Positions 33,001 through 44,400 of a DNA stretch of 64,000 bases are shown here, piece by piece. Both the position numbers and the translations under genes were made by a program. The notes below the pieces were generated by a model, which searched no databases, was not told the origin of the DNA, and was given only the letters and a program-made list of their open reading frames with translations. The stretch's first letter is position 1, and every line of letters starts with the position of its first letter. Origin of the DNA: Trichuris trichiura (taxonomy: Eukaryota; Nematoda; Enoplea; Trichinellida; Trichuridae); the NCBI GenBank assembly GCA_037903355.1, contig JBAJFE010000004.1, positions 3,823,501-3,887,500 on the forward strand, in the 5' to 3' direction.

Positions 33001-35264
33001 AAATAGAAGCAGCGTCTTAACTTCCGCTGTTAAAAAATTCACTCGTAGGTCGACTATCTAAGTTAATTGCAGTAAAATTTAATTTAAATAATTAATGCCA
33101 GATTATCTTATCCTGAAGGTTATTTTCTTCGTTTCTTTCGATTGTATTTACTGTCTACTGTATTTCTCATACTCGGAGTCATGTAAAACTGTTTTGACGC
33201 ATTAATAGTAGCAAAATGCAAATAAAAGCATCCAGAGTTTTCAGATCGCTTGCAATCTATCCTCTGTTAGCTTCTGCTCATTAATCTCTTCACTGCCGAG
33301 TCAGAGAGATTTAGTAATTGGAGGAATTATTCATTATCTTTTCAGAAAAACTAAATGTTAGGGTCTTCAGCGCGTGGGAGGATGAAAGCGATATTGTTTT
33401 ACCTCCTTATGACATTGCTAAGCATCTCAACAGTTCGGGTAAATGCTAAAGAAAATTTGCATTCGTTAAGAACCATTCTGCCTTTGGAAATAGAATTTTT
33501 TTTACTAACCGGGTGTTTCCTTAAAAGGAAACTTGTATAGATATTTTTCCTTGCTTATCTTTAAACAACAGCAATTGGATTGCAGAATTATAGGCAGTTT
33601 CGTCTGGTACAAGTGTTGTGGTGCATTGTTCCGACGGGTGGGATCGCACGCCGCAGACTGTCAGCCTGGCATGTATTCTGCTAGACCCTTATTACCGTAC
33701 TATTAAAGGCTTTCAAGTATGCTATCCCGCGCAATGACGTAAACCGTTCAAAATAACCGTTTTTCTTAGGTGCTTATAGAGAAGGAATGGCTTATGTACG
33801 GCCATAAGTTTTCGGACCGATGCGCTCATGTGTACTCGGCGGACTCGAAGGAAGTAGCGCCTATATTCACCCAATTCTTAGACGCCGTATGGCAATTAGT
33901 TGAACAATTTCCAACGGAATTCGAATTCAACGAGCGCTACTTGATCACCTTGCAAGAGCATTTGTACTCTTGTCAGTTCGGCACCTTTTTGTGCAATAGC
34001 CACAAGGAACGCCTTGAGACGAAGTCGCCATACAAGGAACGTCTCGTCTCCTTGTTGTCTATAAAAGTTGCTATTGTAGATTATGCGAGAAGACTTATTC
34101 CCTCTGGGGCTACATGGCACGCAAAAAGGAGGAGCTCAGAAATCCGTTGTTTAATTCGAATAATGTTTCCCAACTTCTCAAACCCGACCTGAGGCCGCAA
34201 CAGATTACGTACATTCCATGGACAATGTGTTATTTCAACTATTATACCATTTACTTTAGCCTATGGCGATCCTTGTACAACCGATACGACATTAGCTGTC
34301 GTGAAGATTTGCTTTTGAATACTGTCATCGCTTTCAAACAGCAGATCGACTCGTTGTCGTCGCATATAGAATTTTTGAACCAGGTTAGTCGACAAACAGA
34401 AATCAGTTTCTCCTTTATTTTTCCTGCCAACACCCTTTTGTTGTTGCGCCTTTTTTGCTTAGCGACTGATTTTGCAGAAAATTGAAAAGCTTACAAAAGC
34501 CGAAGAAATTTCGTCTTTGAAATCAAAGTCGGAAGGAGAGAGCAACGAAATGAACGGCTCGTCGATCGATTCTGCAATTGACGCCGGCAATAGCGAGAGC
34601 GCTTCAAATTCAGGGAAAGATTCGCAGGTAACATACGACTACTGTAATCGAAATTCAAATTCAAGATTTTAGCGCCCCTGTTTGCTTTACAGTATAAATA
34701 TGTGCAGGTTACAGACACTTTCAATATTTTCCAAACGCATATTATTGTATTGAACGCGGTTATTCTTTATCAACGCTAAACTAAACTCGCAGTTTTAATG
34801 CTAATTCGATGTTTTTTAAAACTGCGTAAACGCGATTCGTTGCAAGCGCCGCAGCGCTCCATGTACGCTTCCAATGCGGAAATGCGTTTGCGTTTTTTTA
34901 AAAGTCGAAAGTCAACTTGGCTTGTTTCAGACTTCGCCCGTTGATGAGCTGACAAGACGAGATACCGTAGCGATCAGATGGACTGTCATTAGCGAAGCGT
35001 CCAGATGTAGCAATGCTCAGTGCAATGCGGCCTTTTGGCCTGGCGAATACAAGGTGAAAAGCCTCGCGCAGTGCATGAAGTTGCATTCAGTAATCTTAAA
35101 ACATTTTGTTGCAGCATCATTGCTGGTGCTGCGGTCTCGTATTCTGCTCCAACTGCGCCTCTTGGAAGGCTGTTCTACCGGGACATGATTGCGCTTTTGC
35201 TCGACCGGTTCCGGTATGCCAAAAGTGCAACTGCAAATTGTTAGCATTCCAAAAGATAATCTAA
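30021..35264 (+). CDS. Myotubularin-related phosphoinositide 3-phosphatase (MTMR6/7/8 type) with C-terminal FYVE-like finger
   Basis: Multi-exon gene. Exon 1 (30021-30053, [11 protein letters not shown]) joins in phase to 30575-30688 ([27 protein letters not shown]), the PH-GRAM domain. Then come [35 protein letters not shown] and [15 protein letters not shown] (to about 31430), and [20 protein letters not shown] and [13 protein letters not shown] (to about 31776). After a long ~1.8-kb intron the catalytic exon (33595-33716) has [15 protein letters not shown], the CX5R signature with Cys at 33626-33628 and the WDR typical of active enzymes. [20 protein letters not shown] and a Glu/Lys/Ser-rich coiled region follow. 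Two last exons encode a zinc finger with eight cysteines (RCSNAQC, HHCWCCG, FCSNC, VCQKC). Substrates of the family are PI3P and PI(3,5)P2 on endosomes. Confidence 0.92.
34933..35264 (+). other. Degenerate FYVE-like zinc finger at the MTMR C-terminus
   Basis: Exons about 34933-35054 and 35115-35264 are in phase with the MTMR frame. Four Cys pairs are intact (the first has CX4C spacing rather than CX2C), so zinc binding is likely. The lipid-contact motifs are altered: the WxxD motif is not recognisable (the region reads [11 protein letters not shown]), the R(R/K)HHCRxCG motif is KHHCWCCG, and the RVC motif is PVC. This predicts weak or no PI3P binding. Confidence 0.75.
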
Positions 35265-35476
35265 AATTGTTTATCCTACCAAGCTGCTCGTTGATATCGT
35301 TACGTGCGCTAAATTCTGTACCTTTATTGTTGCTTAAGTTGAGGTAACATATTACAACAACACTTACGAGGTATTCAAGTAGTACGATTGCGTCATTGGG
35401 GCAGCATGCAAATTAAGCTGCGTGCGTACGAAGCGAACAAGGTAAAAGAGCAATCTTAAAGAAAAGTTAAAGTCGT

Positions 35477-38400
35477 TTACGTTTTAGCAGCAGCCTCGTT
35501 TTCTTTCGTTCCAATTAGCGACTCCAAACTTAGAGCGTTTCCCCTAATCTTATCCCATACGTACACCGTGAACAGTTTGGACAATTTTGTCAAAAAACTA
35601 TCGGTTGTAGCGCACACAAATGGATTTTCAGGATCTCTCACCATACCGTACGGGCATGCGCAGTAGAAACTGCCCGCCGTATTGACGCATCCCTGCGAAC
35701 AACCGCCATTTCTGTATGCGCATTCGTCGATATCTGCAAGAAAAGATATTATCTTCACCTGCGCTACGGAATGCATTCAAATTTAGTCTTACCGTAGCAA
35801 ATGCCATTGCTTTTCATTAAATAGCCATCGGGACATTGTTCGCCTTGTTGAGGTCGTAGGCAATTGCACGATTGCTCGGCACCCGGCGGAACCTGTGTCA
35901 CTTGAACAGCCGATTGAGTGAACTGAGACAATCGCCCAAACGGCAGACTGCCCCTTAGTTCGAGTGCGTCTTCGTAAAAACAGACAATTTTTTTCGAATA
36001 AGCCGTTGGGGCGCCGCACGTGCAATTGCACGCAGAAGCAGTTGTGACGCTGTCGTCAGGTATAGATTTCGTAAACTGGGCGAAATCGCAATTCGTACTT
36101 GCGCTGGTGGTCGTGTAAGAATCTGTTTTGTAATCAGGCATAGCGTCCAACTCTGCTTGGCGTTCCAATGGTCTTCGAACTGGCTTATTGCCAACTGTCT
36201 GAGTATTTGCATACGGCTCACTAGCAGCTATTATGGAAGCAGCCGAAGAAGGCTGACTTTTGTCTATTGTGTAACGTTGACGTTGGCGCTCCATGTTTCC
36301 TCTGCCAACCGACGAGCGCGGTTTACTTTTGATTGGCTTATGGCGATTGTCATCAGCCTTTTCACGAATCATATTATCAATGGGACGTTTAGACTTTTTA
36401 AAGTGTTTTGACGTAGAAGGCTGTCTTCGATCTGCCGCGTACGGTTTAACCTGCCCATCAATTACATTAGAAGACTGTTTTTCTATTGTTTCAATGGGCA
36501 GGTAAGCCTCATTTCCGTCTATCCTTTCGCGATTGATCTCTTCGCCCATTCTGTCGCCGTGACGTTGCTGCGAAATTCTTCTCGACGAATAGGGTCCACC
36601 TTCAGTCTTCACGTAGCGGTCATTATTTTCTCGATCGACAATCTCTCGAGGACGATGGCCCACCGATGATCTTATTACTGGTGAATACGGTTCATCGTCA
36701 TCATCGTACGAAGGCAAAGGTTGCTTTCCTATCTCTGCTTTGGGCGCCTTATTTTTTGAAGACGAAATAGGTGGCAATTTTTCGGACGGCCAAGTGGAAT
36801 CCTTTACTGGAATTTCACGAGAGCCTTTTTCCTTACCCTTCCGCGCGGCCGCGGACATCATTCTGTCCGTTCCTAAGAATAAGTATTCTTGTGTATCGCA
36901 CCCTCTAGTAAGTTGTTTACGCCTCACAAAGGAGGGGAGGACGAACAATAAATAGATGGATTTTAATTGTAGACAAAACAGCTTCTCTTAAGCGACATCA
37001 AGAGCTGGATATGAACCTGCTTTCTAGTATCGATTTAATTGAAGCTTAGGGTTCTTTCTTACTGTATAAGTTTTCATAGGCGTTTTAAAAAAGTGAACGC
37101 TTATCTTTTGCTTATCACTAAGCTCACTTCTCTAGCAACCCACATTAGCTAGCCTTGGAGACCACGCGGCATTTAACGCGCGTTGTCATTGATTTATGCA
37201 AATTTTCTGAGACAATTTTAAAGAGTCAGCAAATCAGAGCTTTATATGAGCTATACGTACGAAACCGTTTGCTCACCTGAATTTACATTGTAAAGTCGTC
37301 CAGGCGCCGCCGTGTACAGCCATGGGTTGTAGGTGTAGATTGTTGCCTGCGACCTTGGCAAGGATTCCCCGTAGTCGGACGGCTTCGACTTCAAACTACG
37401 CGAGTCAGCCGACGGCCCTAAAGGATCGCTCTTTTCTAAAACATTGCAAATCAATACGGCTTTTCATATTTTGGGGTCTTTTTTGAAGAAACAACCATTG
37501 CTTATTTGTTGATCGGAAACCGATTGGGGCGAAAGCTGATTCGCCACCGCTCCGGGCGATTTCTCCGACTTTACGCAATTGGACAATTCGCCAAGGCCGT
37601 ACTGGTTTCTCGAACGAGCGCACACGGTATACGTTTTGTCCTTATTTGAAATTTTGAACGTCTTCGAACCTCTCTCTTCGGCAGAGGCGGTCGACTGCCA
37701 ATAAGCTATGGGCTTCGAAGCATCGTCCGTGTAATAAATCATTATATCCTATTTTTTTTAAAAAAAAGCAACATCATCTTATCTATGCAAAGATATAGCA
37801 ATTGTTTACGTTGTCTTCAAGCGAGCGCTCGCTTGGCGTATCCCACGTAACTGTCAACGAACTCGGACCTGTTTTGCTGACGCTTGTAATTCTTGGCGCC
37901 ATTGGAGGAGCTGTAGAATTCCGCTTGTAACAGTTATATTTTTTTAAAAGAAAAAGCATACATAGACTCTTCGTGTACTCGCGACGATCAGGTGTAGTAA
38001 CAGTTGTACTGGTAACACTTGTCGTAGCTGAAAATAACAACTTACTTTAGTCAACTTTAAAATTTTGAAAAACAAGCAAAAGTGACTCACGTTCCAATCT
38101 GGCTCGTACACAGTTCGACGTCTGCCCAACGCCGTCTGAGTCTCTTAGACGAGCGCAGAACGTGTAGGGCTGATCGGATGGTAAAACTTTAACTACCTCC
38201 TGGCCACTTTCCTTCGATCGAGCCGTCACGTATGGCCACCTATCTATGCGTCGTGCTTCATCGTTTCCGTAATGGATCAAAATATCCTGCAACTACGGCA
38301 TGCTCAAAAGGGGCCCAAATTTGGCATCGCATACCGAGTCGATGGCTTCATGGTTTGACGGAGGCTGCCATCGTACAACTACGCGATCAGGCGACAACAG

Positions 38401-41400
38401 TTCAGCCGAAAGAAGTCGCGGAATCCATTTCTTTCGTTTTTCACCTTTGTTTATTGAACCGCGAATCAAGGACGCTCGATCCTTTGCGCCGACGCTCTTG
38501 TCTTTCTTATCGATGGTCGGCGTTGACGCGACGACGATTGGAAAAACGTCGTTGCTGTCTACAAATTTAAATTTGAAATGACAGTATGAGAAAGGGAATT
38601 CAGATCCCATTCTTAGGCATGCCAGTAACGTCGCGAAACGTCGAACTACTAATGCTACGATAACGTCAAAATTTCGCGTAATTATTGCTTTTTCTATTTT
38701 GCAATAAAATATCGTGAAATTTCAAAGTAGTTAGAACGATATTCCTTAAAAAATTATCAAACGAGAGATGGAAAATAAATAATGCTCGTACCATAAGTTT
38801 CCCGAAATGGCTTAGTAGTAAGACAATTCGATGGTCTGCCTTTGCCGCGTGGTGCGTCAAATTGTAAACATACTTTGAGCGGTCTGGCAGTATGCGGTAC
38901 CCTAAGCAAACCATCGTCCTTTGCGCCTTTTGGAATCACCTGCGACGGCCACTGATCCATCGGCGTCTTTGGATTATCGCTGTATATGGCTGTGAGATCC
39001 TTTAAGGGCAGTTCGAACTTATCGACTGAACATTTTTTTAAAAAAAATGTCAAAAGCTGATTACCGCATCGGGCATCGTCCTTCCACGGGGTACAATCCA
39101 TTTCAATGCTACAGCTTCCGGTCCGATTGGATCAGCGGAGACCAAAATAGGCGCCCAATTAGGCACTGGCGAAAGGGTGGACACTATTCAAAAGGTGCTC
39201 AACGTTGGAAAGCGAAAGATGACTTCCGCTCACTTGGTTTTGACGGAAACCAAAGTTTCGGTTTTGACAAAGGGCCAACACCGAACCTGTTGCGAGCTTG
39301 CATCCACACAGTGTACCTTGTTGGTCTTGTAGCATCGACGCTGTATCCGTGAACGCTGGCGGGCACGACCGTTTTGGTCGCCGTGGCCGGCAGGGACGAA
39401 TGTCTTCCCTCGGCAACGTACAATATGTACTCCTGAACGAGAAGCAGTGAATGCTTTGGGCTATTCGCCCTTTCCGTCGAAAGCACCTTTGGAACATTCG
39501 CTCCCTTTTGCTGCTTCCAAAAAACGTAGAATCCTGTTCGACCGGGTTTTTTCGACAATCGGAACTGGACGGGACCCGGCGGATTGCGATGGCCAATTTC
39601 TCCGTCCTTTCGGTCGCGTGGGCTGCCTGTACTTCGATACAACGGATCAACGGTTGACGTGGTATATTCTACTGGCGAATCCAGGTCTGACGTTTTCAAA
39701 GACGGAAAGAAGGGACGTTCCTCCACGAAAGGTGGTACGTAAACTTTTTCAGTAATGGGACTTCGGGTGTAAATTTCGTAGCGCGAGTCAGCCAGGCCTA
39801 CTGTAGCATCTGGTATTCGATCAGCAGGTAATGACAAGTCATTTGAACTGCCTGGCATTAAATGCTGCCTTTCCGGTTGATGTTCAACGTTCGTTAATCG
39901 ATCGCCGGGTAAAATCTGATTATTTGAAAAATCCGGTAATGGAAATTGGCTTTCCGAGCGTCGTTCAACTTCTGGTATTCGACTATGAGACAACAGCTGC
40001 TCATCTGAATATCCTGGTAATGGAAATTGGCCTTCGAGAGGTCCTTCGGAAACTGATGTTCCACCAGCAGGTAATAATTGCTCGCTTGACTGACCCGGTA
40101 ATGGTAGTTGCCTTCCTGACTGTCGTTCAGCGCTTAGTATGCGACCAGGGGATAACACTTGCTTATCTGAATGTCCCGGTAAAGAATATCCGTTTTCCGA
40201 CTGTCGTTCAGCTTCTGATATTTTGCCAGGAGATAACAACTGGTCAACTGAATGTGCCTCTATCGGATATCGTCTTTCTGGCTGTCGTTCATGACCAGCA
40301 GGTAACAATTGCTTATCTGAACGGCCCGGCAAAGGATATTGCTTTTCCGGCAATTCAGGCACGCTTAAAGTCATTCCATCTTTTGCAGACGAGATTTTTC
40401 CGTCCCCAACGTTGTACGTGGGAATCAAAGACTGTGGTTCCTTCTTTTTGGTTTCCGCAGTCGAATCTGCAGGCTTGAAAAGTCCGCTGCTCGAAATAAC
40501 TGGTTGCGCGGTCGTTTTCCAGAGGAGATGATAATCTTGAGGTTCAGCATATTCAATAATTTCAGGCATATGAGAAATATGGCCACTTGGCAAAGTGGAC
40601 AATTCCATAACAACCTCCGTTCGAGGAGAGAACGTCGCTGAATGGTCAGGTGCCATTGCTACTTCGTCGGTGCGAACAGCAATGGGTTCGGAAAAAGTAC
40701 TTTGACCGTTGTTGCCAACAACCACCATGGAAACAAGATAGCTGGTGCCCGGTTCGAGCGCCAAAAATTGCCTTTTCGCATCGTTCGTCGGTTTCGTTTC
40801 TACTTCTTCGCCCGTATTCAAGTTGGTGACGTGAAAACTGACTTTGACATTTCTGCCTTCCCAATCGTCTGGACGATCCCATGCCAAAGTCGCCGAATCG
40901 GGTGTCACTTTATCTACGCGAAAGTTGACCGGTTCGGACAGCCGTCCGCCAGTCGGTTCCGCGAAAGTCACCTCCGAAGCAACGCCGCTTTCGTTGTCCA
41001 AAACGGGTTTAACTTTGACGGCGTATTTCGCCTCCGGAAGTGCCACATTCATCAATTTAAATTCCTTCTTGTCCTGAGGCGAATATACCACGACCACGTA
41101 CCATTTATTAATCGGCTCTTCCGGTTTTTGAGTGAAGTACACGTAGTATTTCTTTAAAAAGAAAACACATGAATATCTTGTCCTTTAGCGAGATTGCATA
41201 TTTTCCTACTGATCATCAGTCGCTGCTTATTTCAAGTCGCGGAAAAAAACGGCGACCGATCGTCAGTATTGAAGAGGAAAACTTTTGTCGTTTAGAGAAT
41301 TTAAAAATTCTCTAAACAACAAAAAACAGTGAGCTACACGCAGGTCAGTTAGCTGCACGTGATTTCCTGAAGTATGACCATTTAATTTCTTATGAAAGCT

Positions 41401-44400
41401 CAGTTAATCTGCAGCGCCAGTCGTGTACCCGAATTCTGTTTACTGTAGTTTCAAACTTTTGAATTGTTAAAACAAAATTAGCGCATATTTAGAATGCAAT
41501 GCTTAAACTGCATGGATAAGCGTATCATATTTTTGACGGAAATTTATACGGTAAGTTATTTTTAAAAAAAAATTCGCTTGTTCAGTTTCCTGCGTTTTCA
41601 AGTTAGCAGTAGAGGATTCCCAGCTTTAAAGCAGTCATTCAACTACTTCTTCGTCATGTTAAATCTTATTCTTGAGTACTGCAAGTTTCACATCGATGGA
41701 TGGTTACGTCCCATTAACGTCGTATAATGTTTAGCATAAAAACAAAAGTCTACCAGAACAAAGTCTGTGTAGGCGCGACTTGGGAAGGTCCAATGGGACA
41801 ACTGATCTTAAATTTAAAAAACTTCATATTCACCTTAAAGCATACAATTAATTCGTTACGTAACTATGTGGGTTTCGAACGTTATGTCTTTACTACAAAG
41901 ACTACTGCGTGCCTTCTTCGCAGACAAGCAAAAAAGACTGCCGCCCTCCTTACCTTTGCGCTAACGTTGCTTGGCATTTCCCACTTAAGATAAAGCGACG
42001 AATTCTGAATTTTCACTTGCACGTTCTCAGGTTTCACTTGCGCTTTGAGTTCGCAACTTAATGGTCTTATCGTTGATCGGGTACCGTCGATTTCTTCGCC
42101 TGAAACTTCGTCCACGCACCAACAGTCGTCACTGTCCTCTGCACATTGTACTCTCTCGTACAGTCCGTCAGCGGCACACTTAGGAAGAAACTGTATGGCC
42201 GTCAGCTTGTGTTGATAGGACGAAAGAACCTGAGAGAGTTGGTAGTTGCAACCTAAAATGTCCGTCGTCACAGAGGCAACTACTTTAACTAACCTGCGAA
42301 TCATATTTTTCCACAAAAAAGAAATTCAAAGTTCCAACAGCGTACGCGCTTTTCCTCTCATTTACCTTTGCATTCAGGTGTGCCATCTACGATGTTCTTT
42401 TTCGTTCCGGGAATTTCTTGGCCCGTCTTAACATCGACGCACCAGCACTGACCGGTGCTTTGGTGACACTGCAATGGGTCAAAGTCGCCATTGTCGTCAC
42501 ATTCCGGTAGGAATGCTTTTGAAGTTTTTCTGATGAAGTGTTGACGTCTCAAGCGATGACATCGCTGCGAGCTGCAGGCGTCCATGCAGTCGAGCCAACT
42601 TTGAAACTCGTAAACACTTCCCTCGCAGCCGGACTGATTCAAAGTGACGCAACGCGACGTTGCCGGGTTGTAGTACCAGACGGTACCCGTGCCTGGACAA
42701 TTGCTGTTCGTCGTTGGAAGACTGCAGAAACGTCGGTGACTTTTGTTCTTGTGCAACCAAGTTGAGGCAGACATAATTGGTACGCAAGAACGACCGTCGC
42801 TAGCCAGTTCGTAGCCGCTAAAGCATTGACATACCACGTTCTCGGCACTTGAATGAGATCCATGGACAACTTTGCACGTATGCTCACACTGCGATTGCTG
42901 GCAAAGATCTATAGATGGAGAATCGATCGTTGAAGCAGTAATCTTATATTAAAACATTTGTTACCCAATGTGGGAGTGGTGATATTGTGAACTAATGAAA
43001 GGAGCTTTCGATTCCCGCCTTTAACAGCAACCAATCGCAAATAGTACTTCCGTCCGGACTCTACGTCGATTGAGCTGACGGCGGAGCCATCTTTTGGGTC
43101 CTTAGTTAAAGGAAAACTCAACCACTGATCCAACGGCTTGCTTGCGTTATCCGTAATGGCCACGTTGATAACCTAAACTCAGTCATGCCGGCGCATTGTT
43201 ATCACAACTTTTTTCTGACCATATCGTCCGAAAACGTGAAGTCGCCAATGTACAGTTTAAATCGACCATTGACCAATTTCAAGGAGACATCTTTCAAAGG
43301 CTCTGCAAAAATACGAGACATGCGAAACGCAATGGGTCAAGCAGCTCGCAGCTCACGCGGAAGAGTTAACTCAGACTTCGGAGTCCATAGTACCGAATGT
43401 TTTGCGAAGGGGTACATTTTAAGACGAGCGAACAGCCGCCTTCCAGTAGGAAGGTTACCCAGTAATGCAGACAGTGTTTCGGGATTCACGGGCAGCTTAA
43501 ACCAGCTGTCCAATGGCGCATTTTCGTCCTCGCTAATGTAGGCCTCGTACGTCTAAATTTAAATTCAAAACAAGGGGCCGCGACAGTAAACAAACCTATA
43601 CCATGCCAGGAACAGCTAAGCTAGACAAGTGTGGCCAAGATAGTTGGATTCCGTCTTCGACGATCTCAAGCACTGGTCGAGTCTGACTAGTTAGCTCATC
43701 TGCAAGTACAATTTTCAATGAAGAGAAATAATATTTTGAATTTAAAATAATCGTTCTAGAACAATGGATTCTAACTGGCTAAAAGCAGCAACGCTGCTGA
43801 AATGGCAACTTAATTTGCATAAGAATTTTTGCATAAGCATTTTGAAACACTTACTCGTCGGAAACAGTGACAGACTGTCCTTGGCGCGCCCGACCTCATT
43901 CTCCGCTAAGCATTCGATGAACACAGGTTCGTGGATGTCGTCCAAGCGCAGCTCAAAGGGATTTGTTATCGGTCCTTCTACCTTGTTACCGTTTCGTCGC
44001 ACGACGACCAGCGGCGTTGGTTCTCCTCTGCCAACGCATCTGACTGATATGCCGGCACCGTAAGGGACGTCAAGCGGTGACTTTGGTTCCACGTTGCAAC
44101 CGATGTACCAAGCTTTAAGGGCAAACATTTCATAAATGACAACATTATTTCCCTTTGTACAGCTCTCACCTTTGTCACCGGTTGTGATTTTCATATCTTC
44201 AGACATAGGTCCAGGTCCCATATCGAAGACAGCTTGAAGTCGTATGCTGTAATTGCTAGCCGGGCGCAAGTTGTCCAAAACAACGGAATAGCGAACTCTC
44301 TTTGGGTCTTCAACAGGCACAACCAAATGGAACACATTCTCGTGTCCGTCAGAGTTGTTCGAGTAGTATATAATAAATGACTGAAAGAAGAAGTATGATT

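Noticed and set aside
39831..40478. A 215-codon plus-strand open frame
   Set aside because: It is exactly antisense to the coding tandem repeat of the giant gene and lacks a domain; its openness follows from the repeat.
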